Below, piece by piece: positions 8,559 to 17,700 of a stretch of DNA of 64,000 bases. The notes beneath the pieces are model-generated. The model worked only from the letters and a program-made list of their open reading frames with translations, did no database searches and was not told the DNA's origin. Location of the stretch: NCBI RefSeq assembly GCF_015751905.1, contig NZ_JADOUF010000001.1, positions 1,302,001 through 1,366,000 of the forward strand. The letters are read 5' to 3'. Source of the DNA: Longispora fulva. Lineage in GTDB: Bacteria; Actinomycetota; Actinomycetes; Mycobacteriales; Micromonosporaceae. The translations under genes and the position numbers were made by a program. Every line of letters starts with the position of its first letter. Position 1 is the first letter of the stretch.

Positions 8559-8593
8559 GCCGTGCCGGCGGGCCGTCCCTCCGCCGGCACGGC
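8559..8593 (+). terminator. Terminator after CMD-3
   Basis: A perfect 13-bp stem (8559-8571 with 8581-8593, 9-nt loop) begins 5 nt after the CMD-3 stop. Confidence 0.75.
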
Positions 8594-8673
8594 GCCACCG
8601 GCCGCACCAAGCGCGGCCAAGAAGGCACGTTCGAAGTGCGTCAGGGCGGGTCCGGTCCGCGATCGTGGAAGCC

Positions 8674-9522
8674 ATGTCGACAACCTCCGAACATTGGCAG
8701 CGGGTACGCACGTCCGTGCCCGAGGTGCTGCACCGACTACTCACCCTTCTCGACGGCGCCCCGCCCGACCGGGCCGCCACCGCCGACTGGTCCGTGGCCG
8801 ACACCGTCGCGCACCTGGCCACCATCGCCGCCACCGACGTGGCGCTCGTGCGTGGTGGCTCCGAGGACCCGTCGGCCTCGGTCGTCGCCGACTTGCGACT
8901 GCGGACGACTGTGGACACCGTGGCGGCGATGAACGACGTCGTCATGGCACGGTTCACCGAGCGCAGGCTGCCCGTGCTGGCCGACAGGCTGCGGGCCGAC
9001 ATCGCCGCTCTGCTCGCCGCCACCGCCGACGAGGATCCGCTGCGCGAGATCACCTGGCTCGGCGGGGCCAACCTGCCGGTGGTCGGGCTGCTCGCGCACC
9101 TGGTCAACGAGCTCAACATCCACGCGTGGGACATCGCCCGCGCGTTGGGCCGGCCCTGGTACACCGACCCGGGCGACGCCGCGCTGTTCGTGGACCAGTT
9201 CCTCGTCGGCGTCACCCGCTGCGGATACGGCCGGCTCCTCGACCACGACCGTCCGGTGCGTCCCGGGCGGATCTCCGTGACCTTCCGGGCTGCGGGGGTC
9301 AGCCCCCCGGTGACGTTCGCGCTGATCGACGGTCTGGTCGTGCTGGAGCCGCACGATCCGCGCCCCGACGTGCGGGTCTCCTACGACCCGGTGACGTTCA
9401 ACCTGATGCTGTTCGGGCGGGTCAGCCGGATGCGCGCGGCGCTGACCGGCAAGGTCCGCGTCGCCGGGCGGCGCCCGTGGCTGCTGCCGACGTTCATGGC
9501 GACGATGCGGCTGCCGTCCTGA
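8674..9522 (+). CDS. DinB/MDMPI-like protein (mycothiol-dependent isomerase superfamily)
   Basis: ATG at 8674 gives a 282-residue protein; an in-frame GTG at 8665 is an alternative start. The N-terminal half is the metal-binding DinB-like four-helix fold of the TIGR03083/maleylpyruvate-isomerase family: WSVADTVAHLATI supplies one His and ELNIHAWDIARALG another His and Asp. The C-terminal part (about 200-280) resembles an SCP2-like lipid- or ligand-binding domain. Family members use mycothiol or other low-molecular-weight thiols for isomerisation or detoxification. In an enediyne-type locus a thiol-dependent detoxifying or isomerising role is attractive, but it is inference. Confidence 0.7.
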   Translation: MSTTSEHWQRVRTSVPEVLHRLLTLLDGAPPDRAATADWSVADTVAHLATIAATDVALVRGGSEDPSASVVADLRLRTTVDTVAAMNDVVMARFTERRLPVLADRLRADIAALLAATADEDPLREITWLGGANLPVVGLLAHLVNELNIHAWDIARALGRPWYTDPGDAALFVDQFLVGVTRCGYGRLLDHDRPVRPGRISVTFRAAGVSPPVTFALIDGLVVLEPHDPRPDVRVSYDPVTFNLMLFGRVSRMRAALTGKVRVAGRRPWLLPTFMATMRLPS

Positions 9523-9527
9523 CCGTC

Positions 9528-9558
9528 GACGGGTACGGCGGTCGCCGCCGTACCCGTC
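9528..9558. terminator. Terminator 1 between convergent MDMPI and GMC genes
   Basis: A perfect 14-bp stem (9528-9541 with 9545-9558) with a 3-nt loop starts 6 nt after the MDMPI stop. Confidence 0.8.
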
Positions 9559-9585
9559 TCGTCGGGTCTGTCCCACGCACACGGA

Positions 9586-9617
9586 ACGGGCGCCGCGCGG
9601 ACTCGCGCGGCGCCCGT
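9586..9617. terminator. Terminator 2 between convergent MDMPI and GMC genes
   Basis: A second perfect 14-bp stem (9586-9599 with 9604-9617, 4-nt loop) lies 17 nt from the GMC stop. It probably ends the GMC transcript. Confidence 0.8.
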
Positions 9618-9633
9618 CGGTGCCGGTGGGGGC

Positions 9634-11181
9634 TCAGTTCTCCCGGAGCCAGTCGGCCAGACGCTCACCGATCATCGTCGAGGTGAGGTTGGTGTTGCAG
9701 TTGACGATCTCCGGCATCACCGACGCGTCGGCGATGTAGAGGTTCTCGGTGCCGTGCACCCGCAGGCGCTCGTCGACCACCGCCGTCTCGTCGGTGGCGG
9801 GGCCCATCTTCGCGGTGCCGACCGGGTGGTAGGCGCTGTCGAGGCTCAGCTTGACGTAGTAGCGGAGCATCTCCTCCTCCTCCATCAGCTCGTCGCTCAG
9901 CACGATGTAGCTCTGGCCGAGGTCGCTGATGCCCGCGTGGTTGAGGAGCTTCCAGCTGTTGCGGACGCCGTCCACCAGGGTCTGGATGTCCTGCTCGGTG
10001 TCGAGGAAGTTGAGCTTGATCGACGGGTCGACGGTCGGGTCCAGCGTGGTCAGCTTCATCCGGCCGCGCGACTGCGGCTTCTGGTGCACGACCATGACGC
10101 CGAAGATGACCGGCGAGTTGGCCAGCATCTGCAGCTCCGGGAACAGCGACAGGTCGAAGTGGTTGACCATGTAGTACTGCATGTCGTTGAACTCCGAGGA
10201 GCCCTCGGCCGTCGTGCGGATGATGGTCTGCAGGAACGGGTCGTTCTGGCTGAACGTGCCGGGCTTGGGCACCATGAACGCCCCGGTGCGGGGATGGTCG
10301 ATCAGGTTGTCCCCGACGCCGGGCAGGTCCACGCGCACGTCGGTTCCCAGCCAGCCCAGGTCGGCCGCCGGGCCGATGCCCGAGCGCAGCAGGATCGCCG
10401 GCGAGTTGATGGAGCCGGCAGACAGGACGACGTGCCGGGCGTGCACGGCCTCGGTGGTGCCGTTGCCGGTCGACAGCTCGACGCCGATCGCCTTCACCCC
10501 GTCGAACAGCACCCGGTTGACCGTGACGCCGGCCCGGACGGAGAAGTTCTCCCGCTGGCGGGCCGCGGGGAGGTAGCCCATGGCCGAGGAGAACCGGGTG
10601 GTGGTGTCGCGCCGGTTGGACGGGATCGGCCCGACGCCGCTGGCCGTCGGGTTGTTGTGGTCGGCGACCTCGGTGAACCCGGCCTTCAGGGAGGACTCCA
10701 GGAAGGCCTGCTGGACCCCGGTGAGTTCGTCGGCCGGCCACCGCCGGACGGGAATGGGACCGCCGGCGCCGTGCACGTCGGTGTCGCCGTAGTCCAGGTC
10801 GTCCTCGAGCCTGCGGTAGAAGGGCAGGACGTCGTTCCAGCTCCAGGCCGGGTTGCCGGCGGCGACCCACTCCTCGAAGTTGTTGGGCGTGCCGCGCAGC
10901 GCGATGGTGGCGCCGACGGCGGAGGATCCGCCGGTGATCTTCCCGCGCGGGAACCGGATCTTGCGTCCGTCGTTGATGTCGGCGCGGTAGTGCCAGTCGT
11001 GCTTGTCCATCGACATGGCACTGCCGTCGAGAATGTCGGTCGGGGTCTCCTCGACGACGGGGAAGTCGGGCCCGGCGTCGAGCAGCAGTACCTTGCGGGA
11101 CGGATCCTCACTGAGCCGGGCCGCCACCGCGGCACCGGCCGAGCCGGACCCCACCACTACGTAGTCGTACTCATTCGTCAT
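9634..11181 (-). CDS. GMC-family FAD-dependent oxidoreductase
   Basis: A 515-residue protein of full GMC length. The FAD-binding GSGSAGAAVAARLSE is near residues 11-25, the second GMC signature region holds GGSSAVGATIALRGTP, and the active-site His452 lies in YHPVGTAKMG with the C-terminal NCNTNLT segment supplying the partner Asn. GGAGAGG precedes the ATG. GMC enzymes oxidise alcohols to aldehydes or ketones, or dehydrogenate small molecules, with O2 or another acceptor. GMC-like oxidoreductases occur in enediyne clusters (E9 group, from memory). It is divergent from the core operon and probably oxidises a pathway intermediate. Confidence 0.88.
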   Translation of the reverse strand: MTNEYDYVVVGSGSAGAAVAARLSEDPSRKVLLLDAGPDFPVVEETPTDILDGSAMSMDKHDWHYRADINDGRKIRFPRGKITGGSSAVGATIALRGTPNNFEEWVAAGNPAWSWNDVLPFYRRLEDDLDYGDTDVHGAGGPIPVRRWPADELTGVQQAFLESSLKAGFTEVADHNNPTASGVGPIPSNRRDTTTRFSSAMGYLPAARQRENFSVRAGVTVNRVLFDGVKAIGVELSTGNGTTEAVHARHVVLSAGSINSPAILLRSGIGPAADLGWLGTDVRVDLPGVGDNLIDHPRTGAFMVPKPGTFSQNDPFLQTIIRTTAEGSSEFNDMQYYMVNHFDLSLFPELQMLANSPVIFGVMVVHQKPQSRGRMKLTTLDPTVDPSIKLNFLDTEQDIQTLVDGVRNSWKLLNHAGISDLGQSYIVLSDELMEEEEMLRYYVKLSLDSAYHPVGTAKMGPATDETAVVDERLRVHGTENLYIADASVMPEIVNCNTNLTSTMIGERLADWLREN

Positions 11182-11782
11182 GGGACCTCTCCAAGAACGT
11201 GGATGGCGCCTCGACGTTCACGTGGCATCGTGGCGGGGCGGCACGGCCGCGGACATCCTTCGTGCAGCCCACTGACGAGCATCACAGCCGGCCCCACCGG
11301 TGGCTTCTCCGAGCTTGCTCGGCCGACCCGCGGCAGGGAGAGCGGCGGTCGGGCCCGGCGATGGCCGTGCCAATCCGGTATTCGCCCGGCATCCTGACCT
11401 GGCCTTTGCCCCTTTCGAGACAAGGGTCGCTGCGGCGAGCAATGTGAGAGAAGCCCCTGGGAGGCCGGGTACCCGAGTATGAGTAGGTCACCGGTGGGGG
11501 ACGCAACGTTGACAGCCGCTGGCAACACCATTCGGGTGCCGCGCGCAGTACCCGGAAAAGCACGACGCCCGTTGCAGCGGGCGTCATTGCTGGGCGTTCG
11601 AATGGGCGTTTCGCCGCGCCCACCGAACGCATGTGACGTGCCGACAGCGACCAGCGCTGTCCTGTTCGACGACCAGGCTGCTCGCCCGCCACACCGGGTG
11701 CATACGAGCTGTACGCGTTCGCTCGCATCCGTTGCGGGGGCTCAGGGCCGTCCCGACCGATTCGCGAAAGGATAGTGTAACA
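11182..11782. promoter_or_regulatory. 600-nt divergent control region, GMC / core PKS operon
   Basis: No convincing gene is present. It contains the 10-bp palindrome CGGGTACCCG (11466-11475) and a hairpin of 8 bp (11564-11571 with 11578-11585) about 200 nt before UnbV-1, which could act as a leader structure. Promoters for both GMC (leftward) and the core operon (rightward) must lie here. Confidence 0.5.
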
Positions 11783-13768
11783 GTGATTGGTGAACGTGTA
11801 CGCAGATTGGTACCGGGAATCGCCGCGGTGCTCCTGGCGGCCTCCCTCTTCTCGGTGGTGACGAGCCAGGTGGCGGTCGCAGGCAAGGACGAGGCCGCGC
11901 AGAAGTACAAGTTCCAGGAGTTGCCGATCGCCTTCCCCGCCGGCTACGACGCCGTGCCGAAGGCCACGGTCCGGGTCGTGAACCCCGCCTACGAGCACAT
12001 CAAGGCGTGGGTCTCCTCGGTCGGCGCGGGCATCGCGCTCAACGACTTCACCGGGCACGGCAAGGCCAACAGCCTGTGCATAGTGGACACCAGGACCAAC
12101 CAGGTCGTGGTGACGTACGCGCCCACCGCGCCGGCGGCCGACCAGTTCGCGCCGTTCGTGCTGAACCCGGCCCCGCTGCCCATCGACAACACCATGGCCC
12201 CGATGGGCTGCACCCCGGGGGACTTCAATCTCGACGGCCGGATGGACCTCCTGGTCACCTACTGGGGCCGGGTGCCGATCATGTTCCTGGCCAAGACCGG
12301 GGTCACGACGCTGTCCAACGACGCGTACTGCCCCGAGGAGCTCACGCCGCAGGCGTCGCCCGACGGCAAGTACCACGGTCCACGGTGGAACACCAACGCC
12401 GTGGCGGTCAACGACTTCGACGGTGACGGCAAGCCCGACATCATCATCGGGAACTACTTCCCCGACTCCGACGTGCTGGACCCGACCGGCCTCTACAACG
12501 TGTCGATGAACAACGGTCTGTCCACCGCCCGCAACGGCGGCGGCAGCCATGTCATGCGCTGGTTGAAGGCCACCTCCGGCGACATGCCGACCGCGACGTT
12601 CGTCGAGGACCACGACGCCATCCCGTACGAGGTGTCGACCGGCTGGACGCTGGCGATCTCGTCGGCGGACCTCACCGGACGCGGCGTCCCCGAGGTGTAC
12701 GTCGCCAACGACTTCGGCCACGACCACCTGCTGCACAACATCTCGACCCCCGGGCGGATCAGGTTCACCCCGGTGATCGGCGAGCGGACCCCGACCACCC
12801 CGAAGTCCTTCGTCCTCGGACTCGACTCCTTCAAGGGCATGGGCGTCGACTTCGGCGACATCAACCGCAAGGGCCGCTTCGACATGGTGGTCAGCAACAT
12901 CACCACCTCGTGGGGCCTGGAGGAGAGCAACTTCGCCTTCATGAACGACGCCACCGACAACGCCAAGATGCTCGCCGAGCTCGACCGCGGCGTAGCGCCG
13001 TTCACCCAGAAGGCCCGCCCGATGGGCCTGGCGTGGACCGGCTGGGGCTGGGACGTCAAGTTCGGCGACTTCCTCAACAACGGCAACCTCGACGTCGTGC
13101 AGACCGAGGGGTTCGTCAAGGGTGACATCAACCGGTGGCCGTGGCTGCAGGAACTGGCCATGACCAACGACAACATGCTGTCCAACCCGGGAATGTGGCC
13201 GAAGGCCGGCCCCGGTGACGACCTCGCCGGCAGCCAGCCGATCGCCTTCTACGCGAAGAACTCCGACGGGGTCTACGTGAACATCGCCGAGCAGCTCGGG
13301 CTCGCGGTGCCGATCCCCACCCGGGGCGTGGCCACCGCCGACACCACCGGCACCGGCACCCTCGACTTCGCCATCGCCCGCCAGTGGGGACCGCCGGCGT
13401 TCTACGCCAACAAGTCCCCGAACCTCGGCAGGTCGCTCGACCTGCGGCTGTACCGCCCGGCGACCCAGACGGCCGGCACCGCGGCCGGCGCGCCGACCTC
13501 GCTCGGAGTCCCGGCCTACGGCGCCACGGTCATGGTCAAGCTGCCCGACGGCACCTGCCAGATCACCCAGGTCGACGGCGGCGGCGGCCACGGCGGCAAG
13601 CGCAGCTTCGAGGTGCACGTGGGGCTGGGCGGCGTCAGTGGCCCGGTCGATGTCGAGATCCAGTGGCGTGACCTCAACGGCACGCTGCGCAAGTCCAGCC
13701 AGAAGCTCACGGCCGGCACGCACACCCAGGTGCTGACCGACACCGCGCAGGAGGTCGAGAACCGATGA
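11783..13768 (+). CDS. unbV: UnbV-type exported FG-GAP/ASPIC protein, copy 1
   Basis: GTG at 11783 gives 661 residues; AAAGGA lies 11 nt upstream. Residues 1-35 form a signal peptide (RRLVPGIAAVLLAASLFSVV then a small-residue site near AVAG). The body has a series of FG-GAP/EF-like calcium loops (PGDFNLDGRMDLL, VNDFDGDGKPDII, SADLTGRGVPEVY, FGDINRKGRFDMV, FGDFLNNGNLDVV) and a C-terminal ASPIC/UnbV domain with the HVGLGG hairpin. UnbV is one of the conserved enediyne cassette proteins with no proven biochemical role. Its ATGA overlap with UnbU-1 implies joint translation and probably a membrane-associated complex. Copy 2 is at 29115-31091. Confidence 0.92.
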   Translation: MIGERVRRLVPGIAAVLLAASLFSVVTSQVAVAGKDEAAQKYKFQELPIAFPAGYDAVPKATVRVVNPAYEHIKAWVSSVGAGIALNDFTGHGKANSLCIVDTRTNQVVVTYAPTAPAADQFAPFVLNPAPLPIDNTMAPMGCTPGDFNLDGRMDLLVTYWGRVPIMFLAKTGVTTLSNDAYCPEELTPQASPDGKYHGPRWNTNAVAVNDFDGDGKPDIIIGNYFPDSDVLDPTGLYNVSMNNGLSTARNGGGSHVMRWLKATSGDMPTATFVEDHDAIPYEVSTGWTLAISSADLTGRGVPEVYVANDFGHDHLLHNISTPGRIRFTPVIGERTPTTPKSFVLGLDSFKGMGVDFGDINRKGRFDMVVSNITTSWGLEESNFAFMNDATDNAKMLAELDRGVAPFTQKARPMGLAWTGWGWDVKFGDFLNNGNLDVVQTEGFVKGDINRWPWLQELAMTNDNMLSNPGMWPKAGPGDDLAGSQPIAFYAKNSDGVYVNIAEQLGLAVPIPTRGVATADTTGTGTLDFAIARQWGPPAFYANKSPNLGRSLDLRLYRPATQTAGTAAGAPTSLGVPAYGATVMVKLPDGTCQITQVDGGGGHGGKRSFEVHVGLGGVSGPVDVEIQWRDLNGTLRKSSQKLTAGTHTQVLTDTAQEVENR

Positions 13769-14748
13769 CGTACGTTGTCGAATCCAAGAAGACGGCCGGG
13801 GACCTTATCCCGGCCAGCGCGCCACCCGTGGGCAAGACCAAGCCCAAGCCCGACCCGCGCTACCTGGCGCTGCGCAACTTCGCCATGTCGATCAGCGTCT
13901 TCAACATCTTCGGGTACACCCTCCTCGGGTTCGAGCAGCCCTGGCTGTGGCCGATCCTGTCCGTGCTCATCGGGTACACCGCTGAGATCGTCTTCGAGGT
14001 CATCAGCTCCTGGGCCCAGCGGCGCCCGCCGCGCTTCCTCGGCCGCGGCATGCGCGGCATGTACGAGTTCCTGCTGCCCGCGCACATCACCGCGCTCGCG
14101 GCCAACATGCTGCTCTACGCCAACGACATGTACCTCCCGATCGCGTTCGCCGTCATCGTCGGCGTCATCGGCAAGCACGCGCTGCAGGCCCCGATCGCCG
14201 GCCGGATGCGGCACTTCATGAACCCGTCGAACTTCGGCATCACCATGGCCCTGGTGTGCTTCGGGTCCTGGATCAGCATCGCCCCGCCGTACCAGTTCAC
14301 GGAGAACGCGAACACCTTCTTCCGGATCATGATCCCGATCATCATCGTCACGGCGGGTACCGTCATCAACGCCCTGCTGACGAAGCGCACCTCGCTCATC
14401 GTCGGCTGGCTCGGCGGCTTCGCCATCCAGGCCTTCATCCGGCACTGGATCTGGGACGTGCAGCTGTTCTCCGCGCTCGGCGTCATGGTCGGTGTGGCCT
14501 TCGTGCTGTTCACCAACTACATGATCAGTGACCCGGGCACCACCCCGACCAAGCCGCTGAACCAGTTCATGTTCGGCTCCTCGGTGGCCATGGTGTACGG
14601 CGTTCTCATGGTGTTCAACGTCGTCTACACCCTGTTCTTCGCCGTCGTCGTGGTCTGCGGCGTGCGCGGCGCGGGCTGGTGGATCGCACACCTGCGCAAG
14701 CGGTCCCGGGAACGCCAGCTGGGCACGGCCGAGGCGGTGAGCGCGTGA
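13765..14748 (+). CDS. unbU: UnbU-type integral membrane protein, RnfD/NqrB-like, copy 1
   Basis: The ATG overlaps the UnbV-1 stop. The 327-residue protein has a hydrophilic N terminus of about 35 residues and then several membrane spans (roughly eight). Motifs HFMNPSNFGI and TNYMISDPGTTP recall the RnfD/NqrB quinone- or flavin-linked electron-transfer subunits, where a TDP-type motif precedes a helix. UnbU belongs to the conserved enediyne cassette. A redox function in core maturation, with UnbV as its extracytoplasmic partner, is inference. The PKSE GTG overlaps its stop codon (GTGA), so the two are translationally coupled. Confidence 0.9.
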   Translation: MTYVVESKKTAGDLIPASAPPVGKTKPKPDPRYLALRNFAMSISVFNIFGYTLLGFEQPWLWPILSVLIGYTAEIVFEVISSWAQRRPPRFLGRGMRGMYEFLLPAHITALAANMLLYANDMYLPIAFAVIVGVIGKHALQAPIAGRMRHFMNPSNFGITMALVCFGSWISIAPPYQFTENANTFFRIMIPIIIVTAGTVINALLTKRTSLIVGWLGGFAIQAFIRHWIWDVQLFSALGVMVGVAFVLFTNYMISDPGTTPTKPLNQFMFGSSVAMVYGVLMVFNVVYTLFFAVVVVCGVRGAGWWIAHLRKRSRERQLGTAEAVSA

Positions 14749-17700
14749 GTACCTCCAGGATCGCGGTGGTCGGCATCTCCTGCCGGTATCCCGACGCCGA
14801 CTCGCCCACCGAGCTGTGGGAGAACATCCTCGCCGGCCGGCGCGCGTTCCGGCGGCTGCCCGACGAGCGGATGAACCACGACGACTACTACTCGCCCGAC
14901 CCGAAGGCGCCCGACCGGTTCTACTCGGCCAAGGCCGCGGTCATCGAGGGCTTCGAGTTCGACCGGGTGAAGTACCGGATCGCCGGCAGCACGTTCCGGT
15001 CCACCGACATGACCCACTGGCTGGCGCTCGACACGGTCGCCAGGGCGCTGGAGGACGCGGCGTTCCCCAACGGCGAGGGCCTGGAGCGCTCGCGGACCGG
15101 CGTGGTGATCGGCAACACCCTCACCGGCGAGTTCAGCCGGGCCAACCTGATGCGGCTGCGCTGGCCGTACGTGCGGCGCACCGTCGCCGCCGGGCTGAAG
15201 GACGACGGCTGGGACGACGCCAAGGTGCGGGAGTTCCTGGGGCGGCTGGAGGAGCAGTACAAGAGCCCGTTCCCGCCGATCGACGAGGACACCCTGGCCG
15301 GCGGACTGGCCAACACCATCGCCGGCCGGGTGTGCAACCACTTCGACTTCGGGGGCGGCGGCTACACCGTCGACGGGGCCTGTTCCTCGTCGCTGCTGTC
15401 CGTGGCGACCGCGTGCAACGCGCTGGCCAACGGCGAACTCGACACCGTCATCGCCGGCGGGGTCGACCTGAGCATCGACCCGTTCGAGGTGATCGGCTTC
15501 GCCAAGACCGGCGCGCTGGCCACCTCGGAGATGCGGGTCTACGACCGCAACTCCAACGGGTTCTGGCCCGGCGAGGGCTGCGGCATGCTGGTGCTGATGC
15601 GCGACGAGGACGCCGTCGCGCGCGGCCTGCGCCGGTACGCGACCATCGCCGGCTGGGGCTACTCGTCCGACGGCAAGGGCGGCATCACCCGGCCCGAGGC
15701 CAGCGGCCACCGGCTGGCGATGAAGCGCGCCTACGACCGGGCCGGGTTCGGCATCGACACGGTCGCCTACATCGAGGGCCACGGCACCGGTACCGCCGTC
15801 GGCGACGCCACCGAACTGCGCGCCTTCTCCGAGGAGCGCAGGGAGACCGACGCCGACGCGCCGCCCGCCGCGATCAGCACGGTGAAGGGCATCTTCGGCC
15901 ACACCAAGGCCGCCGCGGGGGTCGCCGGACTGCTCAAGGCGATCCTGGCGATCCGCCACCAGGTGATCCCGCCGGCGACCAGCCACTTCGACACCCATCC
16001 GGAGCTGGCGGTCGAGAAGCCCGCGCTGCGGGTGCCGGCCACCGCCGAGCTGTGGCCGTCCGACGGCCCGATCCGGGTGGGCGTGTCGTCGATGGGCTTC
16101 GGCGGGATCAACGCCCACGTCATCCTGGAGCACGCCGAGGGCGCACGGCAGACCGAGCTCGACGAGGCGACGGCGATGCTCGTGCGCTCGCGCCAGGACG
16201 TGGAGCTTCTGCTGCTGGACGCCGCCACCGTCTCCGAGTTGCGCACCAAGGTGGAACGGCTGGCGGCGTGGTCGACGAAGCTGTCGTTCGCCGAGGTCGG
16301 CGACCTGGCCGCGACGCTGGAACGCGAGCTCGACGGCCGACCGGTCCGGGCGGCAGTGACGGCCACCTCGCCGGAGGACGTGCAGCAGCGGCTGACGAAG
16401 CTGCTGGCGATGCTCGACGGCGGGGCCCGGTCCGTGCTCGACGTCAACGGCGGGGTGTACCTCGGCACCGGCGGCGCGCAGCCCACGATCGGCTACCTGT
16501 TCCCCGGCCAGGGCGCCGGGCGGCGGGCCGACGGTGGCGGCATCCGTCGCCGGTTCACCGAGGTCGACGAATTGTACCGGGCGTACCAGCCCCCGGCGGA
16601 CGGCAACCTGGTCGCCACGGACGTGGCCCAGCCGCGCATCGTCACCGGTTCGGTGGCGGGGCTGCGGGTGCTGTCCTTGCTGGGCGTCGAGGCGGTCGGC
16701 GCCGCCGGCCACAGCCTCGGCGAGCTGACGGCCCTGCACTGGGCCGGAGCGATGGACGAGGCGACGCTGCTGGAGGCCGCCACGGCCCGGGGCCGGATCA
16801 TGGCCGACGCCAGCGCCGGCGACGGGACGATGGCCAGCATCTCCGCGCCGCCCGACGCGGTCGTGCCGCTGCTGGTCGGCACCCCGGTCGTCATCGCAGG
16901 CTACAACGGCCCGCAGCAGACCGTCGTCTCCGGTCAGGTAGGGGAGGTGGAGAAGGTGATCGCCGCCGCGGCCCGACAGGGTCTGGTGGCCACCCGCGTG
17001 GCGGTCTCGCACGCGTTCCACTCCGAGGCGGTCGCCCCGGCGGCCGTCGCGCTGCGCGCCCACCTGGACGCGCAGGCCTTCGAGCCGCTCACCCGGCGGA
17101 TGGTGTCCACGGTCACGGGCACCGAACTGCCGACCGACACCCACGTGCCGAGCCTGCTGGAACGGCAGGTCCTCGACCCGGTGCGGTTCCACGAGGCCGT
17201 CGCCGAACTCGCCGGCCGGGTGGACCTGCTGCTGGAGGTCGGGCCGGGCCGGGTCCTGCGGGGGCTGGCGGCCGACATCGCGCCAGCGGTGCCGGTGGTG
17301 TCCCTGGAGACCGACAGCATGTCGCTGTCCGGCCTGCTCAACGCGGTCGCCGCCGCGTACGTGATGGGCGCGCCGGTGCGGCACGCCGAACTGTTCCAGG
17401 GCAGGTTCACCCGCCAGCTGGACGTCGGCAAGGAGTTCCGGTTCTTCGCCAGCCCGGTCGAGTCGGCTCCGGCCGACGACTACGCCGGCGTGACCGCGAC
17501 GCGGACCGCCGTCGTCGTCGAGGCGGCGGACCCGGTACCCGTCGAGGCCGGTGCGGTCGCGTCGACCGAGAGCAGCCTGGACATCCTGCGCCGGATGGCG
17601 GCCGCGCGCGCCGAGCTGCCGTTGGAGGCGGTGCAGCCCGACAGCCACCCGCTGGACGAGCTGCACCTGAGCTCCATCACCGTCGGCCAGATCGTCAACG

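Noticed and set aside
11282-13723. Long minus-strand frame opposite UnbV-1
   Set aside because: Composition is a shadow of the UnbV-1 codon pattern with no motifs; the plus strand has signal peptide and FG-GAP loops.
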